NCBI GenBank assembly: GCA_017987115.1
Contig: JAGNUG010000020.1
Location: 1-44,914 of the forward strand
Length of the DNA: 44,914 nucleotides
Source of the DNA: Flavobacteriales bacterium
GTDB lineage: Bacteria; Bacteroidota; Bacteroidia; Flavobacteriales_F; PHOS-HE28
Reading direction: 5' to 3'
Shown here piece by piece: positions 1-8,618 of this stretch (position 1 is its first letter; every line of letters starts with the position of its first letter). Below the pieces are notes generated by a model. The model did not search any database. It was not told the DNA's origin and worked only from the letters and a program-made list of their open reading frames with translations. The position numbers were made by a program, and so were the translations under genes.

Positions 1-2
1 CT

Positions 3-302
3 CACCGTGACTGTATGAAGTGCTCCGGGAAAGTGGTGATCTGGAAAAAAGGTGAGGAGATCCTACGCGTTACCGGTCGCAAGGACCAATGGGGCGAAGT
101 GGAAGAATTCATCTGCAACACCTGCCGTTTCGAGAAAAAAGGCTCGAAGGATTGGATCGAGGAAGGTCCAAGAAAGATCGATCGCCACAGCGTGATCAAC
201 CAAGGCCACTACCAACTGAAACGCCAACAAAAACTGTTGGATACAGCTGCTCCGGATGCGCCGCAATTGGAGCCGTTCAAGCTGAAAGGATTGGAGGGGT
301 GA
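3..302 (+). CDS. nuoG: NADH-quinone oxidoreductase subunit G, C-terminal part (5' end outside window)
   Basis: The frame is open from the left edge and ends at TGA 300-302, so only the last 99 residues are present. The segment begins HRDCMKC and contains RVTGRKDQWGEVEEFICNTC, which matches the iron-sulfur region of the short NuoG found in Bacteroidota, where the large molybdopterin-type domain is missing. The visible cysteines (CMKC and CNTC) are probable cluster ligands. NuoG belongs to the peripheral arm of complex I and passes electrons from NADH toward quinone. The gene is followed by 610 bp without a gene and then by nuoH to nuoN, so it is the last peripheral-arm gene of the nuo cluster. 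The methionine at position 15 is internal and is not the start. Confidence 0.9.
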   Translation, partial: HRDCMKCSGKVVIWKKGEEILRVTGRKDQWGEVEEFICNTCRFEKKGSKDWIEEGPRKIDRHSVINQGHYQLKRQQKLLDTAAPDAPQLEPFKLKGLEG

Positions 303-550
303 TCTTCTGAATTCGGACCAACGTTCGTAGTCCAATTTCCTTATCGGAATGTTTGGACACAGCGCGTAATACGCTGACGAATACTTCGATAGGGACTTAC
401 ATGAATACCCTAAAAAAGGATCAGGGGCCGCATACCATGATTTAAGGCTCTCCCGGTAGACCGACTTACTGAAGTTGCCTCCAATTCACCGAACCACCCC
501 TCTCACCACGGCACTTAAGCCCCTTTTCCAAGATCTTCTAGTTCGTCATC

Positions 551-594
551 GTGACCGATAACATTCTTAAGACGATAAATTCGAGATCGGTCAC
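551..594. repeat. 9-bp perfect inverted repeat, 26-nt loop
   Basis: GTGACCGAT at 551-559 is the exact reverse complement of ATCGGTCAC at 586-594. It lies in the nuoG-nuoH gap and is followed by a second small palindrome at 602-616. There is no U-tract, so it is not a standard terminator. It may be a transcript structure or a pair of protein-binding half-sites. Confidence 0.5.
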
Positions 595-765
595 TCACTT
601 CGTGAAAAAATTTCACTTCAGTGGTCCGCGGGAGAGGACGGGATCGCAAATTTAGCGTTTCATCAAGATAGTTTTATCGTCAGCATGGCTTTTTTCGCCT
701 GATCCTTGTCAGGTATTGTTCAATAGAAACATACGAGGGATGAAAAAGTTCGGATCATATTCAAC

Positions 766-798
766 AGAAGATCATTGTTGATCCAATAACGATCTTCT
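766..798. repeat. 8-bp perfect inverted repeat, 17-nt loop
   Basis: AGAAGATC (766-773) pairs with GATCTTCT (791-798). It sits about 42 bp upstream of the probable nuoH promoter, a position that would suit a regulator-binding site or a hairpin ending the upstream transcript. Function is unknown. Confidence 0.4.
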
Positions 799-839
799 AA
801 TTACCAACGATCAGTGGTGATTTTTCGATCCAATAATCC

Positions 840-869
840 TTGCGTTAAAGAGAGCATTGGCTACTTTCG
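840..869 (+). promoter_or_regulatory. Probable Bacteroidota-type promoter for nuoH-nuoN
   Basis: TTG at 840-842 and TACTTTCG at 862-869 are separated by 19 bp. This is close to the Bacteroidota consensus TTTG-(19-21)-TAnnTTTG, with one mismatch in the -7 element. The element ends 43 bp before the nuoH ATG. It would give the membrane-arm genes their own transcription start, separate from nuoA-G. Confidence 0.5.
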
Positions 870-912
870 CGACCGTTCTGGTATCCGTATACTGGAACAT
901 TGACCTCGAAGG

Positions 913-1929
913 ATGCTGCCTACGTTGATCTTCTTATTGGTTCTGTTCGTGGTAACGCTATCAGTAGCAGCGTATTCCACATACGGGGAACGTAAAGTTG
1001 CAGCCTTCATTCAGGATAGGATCGGGCCTAATCGTGCAGGTCCTTTCGGGTTACTTCAGCCCCTGGCCGATGGTGCCAAAATGTTCATGAAGGAGGATTT
1101 CATTCCTGCTACTGCGAACCGCAAGCTCTTTTTCCTCGGACCCGCCATTGCCATGACCACCGCTTTGTTGACGGGGGTTGTTATTCCATGGGGTGGTACG
1201 CTCGAGGTCTTCGGAACTAAGATAAACCTACAAGGTACTGACCCAGAGATCGGCATTCTCTATGTCTTCGCCATCCTGAGTATCGGGGTCTATGGTATCA
1301 TGCTAGGTGGTTGGGCCAGTAACAACAAATTTGCATTGCTCGGTGCAATTCGAGCCGCTAGCCAAATGGTGAGCTACGAGTTGGCCATGGGCATGAGCAT
1401 TGTGGCGTTGGTAATGCTCACCGGCACATTGAGCTTGAGTGGTATCGTGGAGTACCAGATCGCAACACATTGGGGTATCGTGCAACAGCCGTTGGGTTTC
1501 CTACTCTTCCTGATCTGTGCTTTTGCCGAAGCGAATCGCGCTCCGTTCGATATGCCGGAATGCGAAACTGAATTGGTGGGCGGATATCATACCGAATACA
1601 GTAGCATGAAACTGGGTTTTTTCCTCTTTGCGGAATACACCAATATGTTCATGAGCAGTGCGGTCATTTCCACCCTATACTTAGGTGGATATGATATTCC
1701 GGGGATCCACGGTCTGGGTTGGGACCCGAACATCGTTACGATCCTAGGGATGATGGCCATGTTCGCTAAGACTTTCTTTTTCATTTTCTTCTTCATGTGG
1801 GTGCGTTGGTCGGTACCACGTTTCCGGTTCGACCAATTGATGAACCTAGGCTGGAAAACGCTGATCCCATTAGCGATCCTGAACATCCTATTAACAGGCG
1901 GTTGGCTTGTATTCAAGAACGGGTTCTGA
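913..1929 (+). CDS. nuoH: NADH-quinone oxidoreductase subunit H
   Basis: This 338-residue polytopic membrane protein links the peripheral and membrane arms of complex I and helps form the quinone-binding chamber. It begins with a hydrophobic helix (MLPTLIFLLVLFVVTLSVAA) followed by the family signature YGERKVAAFIQDRIGPNRAG. The conserved acidic loop is present: AFAEANRAPFDMPECETELV, then GYHTEYSSMK. Length and motifs are normal for the family. The ATG at 913 is chosen because it directly precedes the first helix. The stop (TGA 1927-1929) shares its last base with the nuoI ATG, so the two are probably translationally coupled. Confidence 0.97.
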   Translation: MLPTLIFLLVLFVVTLSVAAYSTYGERKVAAFIQDRIGPNRAGPFGLLQPLADGAKMFMKEDFIPATANRKLFFLGPAIAMTTALLTGVVIPWGGTLEVFGTKINLQGTDPEIGILYVFAILSIGVYGIMLGGWASNNKFALLGAIRAASQMVSYELAMGMSIVALVMLTGTLSLSGIVEYQIATHWGIVQQPLGFLLFLICAFAEANRAPFDMPECETELVGGYHTEYSSMKLGFFLFAEYTNMFMSSAVISTLYLGGYDIPGIHGLGWDPNIVTILGMMAMFAKTFFFIFFFMWVRWSVPRFRFDQLMNLGWKTLIPLAILNILLTGGWLVFKNGF

Positions 1930-2519
1930 TGGCAACCACAATGCAACCCCTTACCAACCGATCCAAAGTGGTCAGCAATAAGAAGATGACGCTGATGGAG
2001 CGCATCTACTTGCCAAGCATCATCGGTGGCTTGTGGATCACCCTGAAGCATTTTTTCCGGATCAAACGGCCAACGATCCAGTACCCGGAGGAAACGCGCC
2101 CGATGAGCGATATCTACCGTGGCCAACATGTTTTGAAGCGTGATGACCAAGGGCGTGAACGCTGTACCAGTTGTGGTTTGTGCGCGGTTGCTTGTCCTGC
2201 CGAAGCGATCACCATGACAAGTGCTGAACGTAAAAAAGGCGAAGAGCATTTGTACCGTGAAGAGAAGTATGCGTCGGTATACGAGATCAATATGTTACGT
2301 TGCATTTTCTGCGGCGATTGTGAAGATGCATGTCCGAAGGAGGCCATCTTCCTTACCGATCGCATCGTGCAAGCCGATTACTTGCGCATGCCATTCGTTT
2401 TCGGGAAGGACGAATTGGTGGAGCCTGTTGCAAAAGACAAACGAATAGACGTAACCAAACGTCAGACTCCGGCCGTGATCAAATTCAAACAACAAGAGCG
2501 TTTCGCGCATAACCGCTAA
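1929..2519 (+). CDS. nuoI: NADH-quinone oxidoreductase subunit I (2x[4Fe-4S] ferredoxin-like)
   Basis: This 196-residue subunit carries two [4Fe-4S] clusters that pass electrons from NuoG to the terminal cluster in NuoB. Two ferredoxin motifs are visible, CTSCGLCAVACP (about residue 78) and CIFCGDCEDACP (about residue 121), each with the CxxCxxCxxxCP pattern. The N-terminal segment around GGLWITLKHFF is the usual amphipathic helix contacting the membrane arm. The open frame extends further upstream into nuoH, but the ATG at 1929 overlaps the nuoH stop by one base and gives a normal family length. An internal ATG four codons later is an alternative. Confidence 0.96.
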   Translation: MATTMQPLTNRSKVVSNKKMTLMERIYLPSIIGGLWITLKHFFRIKRPTIQYPEETRPMSDIYRGQHVLKRDDQGRERCTSCGLCAVACPAEAITMTSAERKKGEEHLYREEKYASVYEINMLRCIFCGDCEDACPKEAIFLTDRIVQADYLRMPFVFGKDELVEPVAKDKRIDVTKRQTPAVIKFKQQERFAHNR

Positions 2520-2521
2520 GC

Positions 2522-3106
2522 ATGCAGTACCTCTTCTATTTGTTCGCATTGTTCAGCTTGGTAAGTGCAGCATTCGTTGTTGCTTCCCGTAGTCCGGTGA
2601 ACAGCGTGATCGCATTGATCCTCTGTTTCCTCAGCATTGCAGGTCATTATATTCTTCTGAATGCGCAATTCCTTGCCATGGTGCATGTGATCGTATACAC
2701 CGGTGCGATCATGGTGTTGTTCCTCTTCGTGATCATGCTTCTGAACCTGAATACGGTGAGCGAATTCCGTAAATCATTGGCCACACGGATCGCAGCAGTT
2801 GCTTCAGGTGGACTGTTGTTCCTGACGCTCATGGCGGCGGTGCGACAAGGGATCACCGTGGCACCACAAGTCGGAGATCTGGATGGCAGCGTTGGACTGG
2901 TTAAAAGTGTCGGACTTTGTTTGTTCAATGACTTTTTATTGCCGTTCGAAATGAGCAGCGTGTTGTTCCTTAGTGCGATGGTCGGAGCTATGATGCTGGC
3001 CAAGCGCGAAACACCAAGCGACCTGCCGAAACCTTATACAGGAAACGAATTGCGTGCAGCTACTCCGCCCACGATGGACCCATCCAATACGCAAGGTAGT
3101 AGATAA
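2522..3106 (+). CDS. nuoJ: NADH-quinone oxidoreductase subunit J
   Basis: This 194-residue membrane subunit of complex I has about five transmembrane helices. The N-terminal part shows the family pattern: a first helix, then SRSPVNSVIALILCFLSIAG and the conserved stretch MVHVIVYTGAIMVLFLFVIM, which includes the pi-bulge helix near the quinone channel. The C-terminus is a short polar tail. It starts 2 bp after the nuoI stop, and its stop codon shares one base with the nuoK ATG at 3106, in line with tight translational coupling. Confidence 0.96.
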   Translation: MQYLFYLFALFSLVSAAFVVASRSPVNSVIALILCFLSIAGHYILLNAQFLAMVHVIVYTGAIMVLFLFVIMLLNLNTVSEFRKSLATRIAAVASGGLLFLTLMAAVRQGITVAPQVGDLDGSVGLVKSVGLCLFNDFLLPFEMSSVLFLSAMVGAMMLAKRETPSDLPKPYTGNELRAATPPTMDPSNTQGSR

Positions 3107-3435
3107 TGGAGCCGATCATCAGCGCCATACAAGTAGTTCCATTGGAGCATTATGTGTTCCTCAGTTTTGCGCTGTTCAGTATCGGTGTTACGGGCGTTCT
3201 GTTCCGCCGCAATACCATCATTTTGATAATGTGCTTGGAGCTGATGTTCAATAGCGTGAACCTGCTACTGGCTGCATTCAGTGCCTACCACAGTGATCCC
3301 AGTGGGCAGGTTTTCGTTTTCTTCATCATGCTGGTAGCCGCTGCGGAAGTAACGGTTGGTCTTGCCATATTGGTCATGATGAAACGGAATGTGGATAGCA
3401 TTGACGTGAACCAATTGAATCGATTGAAGTGGTGA
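3106..3435 (+). CDS. nuoK: NADH-quinone oxidoreductase subunit K
   Basis: This 109-residue, three-helix membrane subunit is homologous to MrpC of antiporters. The two conserved membrane glutamates proposed to relay protons are visible in LIMCLELMFNSVNL and LVAAAEVTVGLAI. The protein starts near PLEHYVFLSFALFSIGVTGV, typical of the family. The ATG at 3106 overlaps the nuoJ stop by one base, and its own stop (3433-3435) overlaps the nuoL GTG start. Confidence 0.97.
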   Translation: MEPIISAIQVVPLEHYVFLSFALFSIGVTGVLFRRNTIILIMCLELMFNSVNLLLAAFSAYHSDPSGQVFVFFIMLVAAAEVTVGLAILVMMKRNVDSIDVNQLNRLKW

Positions 3436-5333
3436 ATTTCGACACACTCGTTCTCTGGAGCTGGTTAGTGCCGGTGCTACCCTTGGTGGGAGCGATCATC
3501 AACGCCGTATTGCGTCGTTCGTTGAGCGGAAATACAAGCGGTGGTTTCGCAACGCTCATGGTGTTGGGGTCGTTCTTGGTGAGCCTGCTCTTGTTCATGG
3601 GACACGACCCTGCGGCGCATCCCGTAATGGTGGTCAAATTCTTTGATTGGATCAATGTGGGCGGCATGGAGATCCCGTTCGCATTCCAGATCGATGCGCT
3701 TTCATTGACAATGATGCTGATCGTCACCGGGGTCGGCTCGCTGATCCATCTGTATTCTGTTGGCTACATGCACGACGATAAGCGAGTGGCCACATTCTTT
3801 GCCATGCTCAACCTGTTCACATTCGCCATGTTGTTGTTGGTGATGGGTGCGAACTATTTGATCACGTTCATCGGTTGGGAAGGCGTTGGTCTTTGCAGCT
3901 ATTTATTGATCGGTTTCTGGTACACGAAGACGGAATTCAATTACGCTGCACGGAAAGCGTTCGTCATGAACCGCATCGGCGATGTTGGTGTCGTACTGGC
4001 GTTGTGCTTGCTTTTCAACTTGTTCGGCACGTTGAACTATTCGGAGATCATGGAACGCGCTGGATCATTCGGTACGGGACATTCAATGATCGTTGGTGCA
4101 ACACTTCTGCTGTTCGTTGGCGCGATGGGCAAAAGCGCGCAGATCCCCTTGTTCACTTGGCTGCCCGATGCTATGGCTGGTCCAACTCCGGTAAGTGCAT
4201 TGATCCACGCGGCTACCATGGTTACGGCCGGTATTTTCCTTATCGTTCGGAGCTCCGTGTTGTTCGAACTCGCACCGTTCACCAAGGACCTGATCCTCTA
4301 TATCGGAACGGCAACCGCGCTGTTGGCCGCCAGTATAGGCCTGTTCCAGAACGATATCAAAAAAGTACTTGCCTATTCTACGGTCAGTCAATTGGGATAC
4401 ATGTTCGCCGCGCTTGGTCTGGGTGCATACAGTGCAGGTATGTTCCACGTTACCACGCACGCGTTCTTCAAAGCCTTATTGTTCCTTGGCGCTGGCAGCG
4501 TGATCCATGCACTTGGTGGCGAACAGGACATTCGTAAAATGGGTGGATTGAAAGGCGTTACAAAGATCACGTTCATAACTTTTTTGATCGGAACTGTAGC
4601 CATATCCGGTCTACCACCGTTGAGCGGGTTCTTCAGTAAGGACGCGATCCTCGCGCATGCATTCCAGGATAACCCCGTGGTTTATGGCTTGCTGTTGTTC
4701 GGTGCGGTGCTCACGGCGTTCTACATGTTCCGGTTGTTGTTCCTTACGTTCTATGGAACCTATCGCGGCACTGCTCATCCACATGAAAGCCCATTGGTGA
4801 TCACAGTGCCGTTAATGGTGCTTGCGGTGCTAAGTATTGTTGGGGGCTTTTTCAATGTCCCGCATATTTTCGGTGGACATGAAGGGATGAAGAGCTACTT
4901 GGCCACTGCAGCCGATGGCATCAACAGTGAAAGCCTACACTTGAGCCATACTACGGAGTGGATCCTGATGGGACTCAGTACTGGACTGGTGATCCTTACG
5001 ATCGCCTATGCGTACGGTAAGTTCGTCAAGAAGACTTCATTGGATGGCGATCCTGCTGAACTGTTCGGACTGAAGAAATTGATCGCCAACAAATGGAAGC
5101 TGGACGAGCTTTACGCGTTTCTGTTCGAAAAACCCTACGGTTGGATCAGTGCCCATTTCTTCAGCATCGGCGAAGAGAAACTGATGGTGCCGCTTATGAA
5201 CGGCGTGGGCAATATGACCATTCGCGCCGGTAAAGTGATCAGTCGGTTGCAGACCGGTAACACCAGCTTCTATGTGTTCGGTATGGTTGCCGGCATTCTT
5301 GTTTTTCTGTTGATCACCCTATTCGCCAATTGA
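3429..5333 (+). CDS. nuoL: NADH-quinone oxidoreductase subunit L (antiporter-like)
   Basis: This 634-residue, largest antiporter-like subunit of complex I pumps protons and carries the long lateral helix. Family marks are IDALSLTMMLIVTGVGSLIH, FIGWEGVGLCSYLLIGFWY, LPDAMAGPTPVSALIHAATM and GLPPLSGFFSKDAIL. The C-terminal region (about 480 onward) contains the amphipathic helix and a final membrane anchor. No ATG lies near the 5' end. Two adjacent GTG codons at 3429 and 3432, both overlapping the nuoK stop, are the only sensible starts, so initiation is probably by GTG with coupling to nuoK. The nuoM ATG follows the stop after 1 bp. Confidence 0.96.
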   Translation: MVNFDTLVLWSWLVPVLPLVGAIINAVLRRSLSGNTSGGFATLMVLGSFLVSLLLFMGHDPAAHPVMVVKFFDWINVGGMEIPFAFQIDALSLTMMLIVTGVGSLIHLYSVGYMHDDKRVATFFAMLNLFTFAMLLLVMGANYLITFIGWEGVGLCSYLLIGFWYTKTEFNYAARKAFVMNRIGDVGVVLALCLLFNLFGTLNYSEIMERAGSFGTGHSMIVGATLLLFVGAMGKSAQIPLFTWLPDAMAGPTPVSALIHAATMVTAGIFLIVRSSVLFELAPFTKDLILYIGTATALLAASIGLFQNDIKKVLAYSTVSQLGYMFAALGLGAYSAGMFHVTTHAFFKALLFLGAGSVIHALGGEQDIRKMGGLKGVTKITFITFLIGTVAISGLPPLSGFFSKDAILAHAFQDNPVVYGLLLFGAVLTAFYMFRLLFLTFYGTYRGTAHPHESPLVITVPLMVLAVLSIVGGFFNVPHIFGGHEGMKSYLATAADGINSESLHLSHTTEWILMGLSTGLVILTIAYAYGKFVKKTSLDGDPAELFGLKKLIANKWKLDELYAFLFEKPYGWISAHFFSIGEEKLMVPLMNGVGNMTIRAGKVISRLQTGNTSFYVFGMVAGILVFLLITLFAN

Positions 5334-5334
5334 G

Positions 5335-6786
5335 ATGCAAGTGCTTATCCTCTTGCTGATCCCATTCATTACAGCGTTGCTGCTTATGGCGATCCGTCCA
5401 ACGGCTGCGGCAAAAGTGGTTGCGTTGGTATCGTCACTCCTTACGTTGATTGTAGCACTTTGGCTTTGGAAGAATTTCGGAGGTGTTGAGGCGACCTACT
5501 ACGATCATGTTTGGATCGCGGAGTGGGGCTTGAATTTTAAACTCGGTTTCGACGGTACTGGCCTGCTGATGGTGATCCTGACCGCAGTGATCTTTCCGTT
5601 CATTATCGCTACAGGTTTCAAACAGGACCTGCGTCAACCTTCTTTGGTGAATGCGCTGTTGCTGTTCTCACAAAGCTTCATGTTAGGTGTGTTCACCGCG
5701 CAGAATGCATTCCTCTTTTACATTTTCTATGAGCTATCACTGGTGCCGATCTTCTTCTTACTGTTGTATTGGGGAGGTGAGCATCGCAGGATGATCACCG
5801 TGCGGTTCTTCATATACACGTTGCTCGGTGGCTTGGCGTTGTTGTTCGGGATCGCCTACTTGGTGGTGCAAGAACCAACACACAGTGCAGACTTTGCAGC
5901 GCTCGCGAATTTGAACATCGGTGGGGATACCCAGATCTGGTTGTTCTGGGCGCTGTTCCTGGCCTTCGCGATCAAGCTTCCCATCTTCCCGTTCCACAGT
6001 TGGCAGCCGAATACGTATACCATGGCACCGTTGCAAGGCACCATGGTATTGGGTGGCGTTATGCTGAAGATGGGCCTCTATGGAACGTTGAAATTCGTTT
6101 TCCCGATCGTACCTGAAGGAGTTGCTTACTGGCAGAACACCGTGATCTGGTTGAGCATTATTGGTGCTGTGTACGCCGGGATCATTGCGTTCCGTCAACA
6201 CGATTTCAAACGGTTGGTCGCGTATTCCTCATTGAGCCACGTGGGTATTCTCACAGCTGGTCTTTTTGCTTGGAATACCTACGGCGTGAGTGGATCGTTG
6301 TACCAAGCTTTCGCGCATGCTGTGCTCGTGGTCGCCATGCTCTACATCGTTGGCGCCGTGAAAGAACGTGTGGGAAGTAGTGAACTCGGTGCAATGGGTG
6401 GACTTAAATTGAAGACACCACGATTGGCTGCATTGTTCTTATTGGTCATGCTGAATGCGATCGCGTTGCCGTTGACGCAAAGCTTCATTGGTGAGTGGCT
6501 CATGTTCAATGGTCTTTGGCAAATGGATGGCGGTGCATGGATGGCATTCGGCGCGGTGATCACCATTGTGATCGGTGCTATCTACATGTTGTATGTCTAC
6601 CAGCGTATCATGCTCGGACCGGATAAATGGCAACTGGATATGCCTGATGCCGATACCACGGATCACCTTTTCTTGGTGCCGTTGATCGCGATCACATTGA
6701 TACTCGGTATCTATCCCGCTCCGATCCTCGACCTGGTGAATGGTCCCGTGCAGCTTATGATCAACGCTTTCCCCATACTCCATTGA
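5335..6786 (+). CDS. nuoM: NADH-quinone oxidoreductase subunit M (antiporter-like)
   Basis: This 483-residue antiporter-like proton-pumping subunit has about 14 transmembrane helices. The conserved glutamate helix is visible in FYIFYELSLVPIFFLLLYWG, and the broken-helix region in PFHSWQPNTYTMAPLQGTMV followed by LGGVMLKMGLYG. The lysine and histidine region of the second half-channel lies in DFKRLVAYSSLSHVG. Length is normal. It sits 1 bp after nuoL and 1 bp before nuoN. Confidence 0.97.
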   Translation: MQVLILLLIPFITALLLMAIRPTAAAKVVALVSSLLTLIVALWLWKNFGGVEATYYDHVWIAEWGLNFKLGFDGTGLLMVILTAVIFPFIIATGFKQDLRQPSLVNALLLFSQSFMLGVFTAQNAFLFYIFYELSLVPIFFLLLYWGGEHRRMITVRFFIYTLLGGLALLFGIAYLVVQEPTHSADFAALANLNIGGDTQIWLFWALFLAFAIKLPIFPFHSWQPNTYTMAPLQGTMVLGGVMLKMGLYGTLKFVFPIVPEGVAYWQNTVIWLSIIGAVYAGIIAFRQHDFKRLVAYSSLSHVGILTAGLFAWNTYGVSGSLYQAFAHAVLVVAMLYIVGAVKERVGSSELGAMGGLKLKTPRLAALFLLVMLNAIALPLTQSFIGEWLMFNGLWQMDGGAWMAFGAVITIVIGAIYMLYVYQRIMLGPDKWQLDMPDADTTDHLFLVPLIAITLILGIYPAPILDLVNGPVQLMINAFPILH

Positions 6787-6787
6787 T

Positions 6788-8158
6788 ATGAGCGCCTTGA
6801 TCCTTCTATCGGTACTCGGTGTGATCGTCCTCTACTTGGGCTTGTTCGGGAACAAGAAGTTATTGGCCCCGGTCGCTATTCTCGGTCTTTTAGGAGCTTT
6901 GTATTTTTTCCGAACGGGTTGGCACCTGAGCCATCCCATGTTCAGCACGATGGTGCGCTTCGACCAATTCAGCGTGCTGTTCAATAGCGGGTTGATCGTG
7001 ATCACGATCCTTATCTTCCTCTTTGGTGTGGATTACTATGAGCGCATGAAGGAGCATGTGGCGGAGCATTATACATTGATGTTGTTCTCGCTCGTTGGCG
7101 CGATATTGATCGTGAGCTACAATAACTTGTTGGTGTTGTTCCTCGGCATTGAGATCCTTAGCATTCCCCTTTACGTGTTAGCTGGAGGAAAACGTAAAAG
7201 CCTGCGTAGCGGTGAAGCTGCTTTCAAGTACTTCCTGCTCGGCTCTTTCGCTTCCGGATTTTTCTTGATGGGCATTGCGCTGTTGTACGGTTCTACCGCA
7301 TCGTTCGACCTCGCTACGATTCAGACCTATGCCGATGCTAACATCGCACAACCGAGCATGTTGTTCGTGTTGGGCTTGTTCTTCACAGCAATTGGATTGT
7401 CGTTCAAGATCGCTGCTGCACCATTCCATTTTTGGAGTCCCGATGTGTATGAAGGTGCGCCCACCTTGGTTACTTCATTCATGGCTACTGTTGTAAAAAT
7501 GGCGGCCTTTGCTGCGTTCTACCGCTTCTTGGACATCACTGCTTTACCGCCGAGCATGACCAAAGCACTGATGCTGATGACGCTGGCCACCTTGTTCATC
7601 GGTAACATCGTTGCGTTGCGCCAGACCCAATTCAAGCGGCTTATGGCCTATTCCAGCATTGCGCACAGCGGCTTTTTGTTGATGGCCTTGTTGAGCCACC
7701 AGCCCAACACAGCGAGCGTGTTGTTCTACTACACCTTCACGTATGCCTTGGCAACGGTTGGTTTGTTCATCGTGCTTACCTTGGCAAAACGAGCCGCAAA
7801 TGGCGACGAGAACATTCAGATCTTCCGAGGCTTGTTCCAGGCCCGTCCGTGGTTGGCGATCGTTACCATGCTGCTACTGCTTTCATTGGCCGGCATACCG
7901 CTTACCGCTGGTTTCATTGCGAAGTATCAGGTCTTCCTGTTGGCCTTAGGCGCAGGCTTCATCAAACTCACGCTGTTTGCCGTTGTCATGGCCTTGATCG
8001 GCATCTACTACTACGTGCTTGTGATCCGTGAAGCATTCACACCAAGCGACAATGAGGCCGGAACCACGCTCGTGGTCTCACCGCTCAACTTGTTGGTGCT
8101 TTCGATCTGCGGGGTCTCCGTGATCTTGTTCGGCTTGATGCCGGGGTTGTTGAGTTGA
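6788..8158 (+). CDS. nuoN: NADH-quinone oxidoreductase subunit N (antiporter-like)
   Basis: This 456-residue antiporter-like proton-pumping subunit is the last gene of the nuo operon. Marks include LFLGIEILSIPLYVLAGGKR, KIAAAPFHFWSPDVYEGAPT with LVTSFMATVVKMAAF, and FKRLMAYSSIAHSGFLLM. The start ATG is 1 bp after the nuoM stop. The gene ends at TGA 8156-8158, and base composition changes soon afterwards in the small genes that follow. No clear U-tract terminator was found right after it. Confidence 0.97.
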   Translation: MSALILLSVLGVIVLYLGLFGNKKLLAPVAILGLLGALYFFRTGWHLSHPMFSTMVRFDQFSVLFNSGLIVITILIFLFGVDYYERMKEHVAEHYTLMLFSLVGAILIVSYNNLLVLFLGIEILSIPLYVLAGGKRKSLRSGEAAFKYFLLGSFASGFFLMGIALLYGSTASFDLATIQTYADANIAQPSMLFVLGLFFTAIGLSFKIAAAPFHFWSPDVYEGAPTLVTSFMATVVKMAAFAAFYRFLDITALPPSMTKALMLMTLATLFIGNIVALRQTQFKRLMAYSSIAHSGFLLMALLSHQPNTASVLFYYTFTYALATVGLFIVLTLAKRAANGDENIQIFRGLFQARPWLAIVTMLLLLSLAGIPLTAGFIAKYQVFLLALGAGFIKLTLFAVVMALIGIYYYVLVIREAFTPSDNEAGTTLVVSPLNLLVLSICGVSVILFGLMPGLLS

Positions 8159-8180
8159 GGTTGTAAACTCTTTTCTTGGA

Positions 8181-8540
8181 ATGTCGGATCTAACTTGGAA
8201 TGAGCAATATCTGATAATTGCACTTCGAACATTGAAATGGCGAATGCAAGCCAGAGGGTATTACGTTTCAGGCCTTGACTATAATTCGAGAGATGGTGAC
8301 TTCATTGAATTTTACAATCGGTCCGATAAAAAATCGGTTCTGTTCCAGTATAATCCTGGGTTCGATGTTATTGTAAAAGAGAAGAAGATCTTAGGAGGGG
8401 TTCATGAAATAAGATTGGTTCTTAAGAAAAACTCCGAAACCAGATTTAAAGCTCTACCAATGGACTTCAAAGGGCCTGATGGTTTGGAGTCAATCCTTAT
8501 CGCTTATTTAGAGCTTCTCGAAGCGGAGTATTTGAAGTAA
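8181..8540 (+). CDS. Hypothetical protein, 119 aa
   Basis: I do not recognise a family. The product is a soluble, mixed-charge protein without signal peptide or membrane helix; it begins MSDLTWNEQYLIIALRTLKW and ends in a Glu/Leu-rich helix. Its start lies 22 bp after nuoN. Codons are visibly more A/T-rich than in the nuo genes, which suggests acquired DNA. Together with the next gene and the adjacent IS element it forms a small accessory patch. The size and lack of known domains would fit an orphan immunity-type protein, but nothing in the sequence proves this. Confidence 0.6.
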   Translation: MSDLTWNEQYLIIALRTLKWRMQARGYYVSGLDYNSRDGDFIEFYNRSDKKSVLFQYNPGFDVIVKEKKILGGVHEIRLVLKKNSETRFKALPMDFKGPDGLESILIAYLELLEAEYLK

Positions 8541-8618
8541 GTGATTAAGTGATGCAAGTCATAGTCAAAGATCAGACAGGCATCATTGATACTATTAATC
8601 ATGAAATAACATAGTCCA

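Larger units (their letters stand above)
303..912. other. 610-bp gene-free gap inside the nuo operon
   Basis: No open frame of convincing length or composition lies between the nuoG stop and the nuoH start, while every other junction in the operon is 2 bp or less or overlaps. The stretch holds a perfect 9-bp inverted repeat (GTGACCGAT 551-559, ATCGGTCAC 586-594), the 15-bp palindrome-like GTGAAA-AAA-TTTCAC (602-616), an 8-bp inverted repeat (AGAAGATC 766-773, GATCTTCT 791-798), a direct repeat of GATCCAATAA (780-789 and 827-836) and a promoter-like pair at 840-869. It could be a 3' UTR or terminator for the front half of the operon plus a new promoter, a decayed gene, or a small RNA. The sequence does not decide between these. 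Confidence 0.7.

Noticed and set aside
8552-8614. 20-codon peptide frame between the two hypothetical genes
   Set aside because: Too short, with no ribosome-binding signal or similarity that I can recognise; mentioned only as a possible relic.
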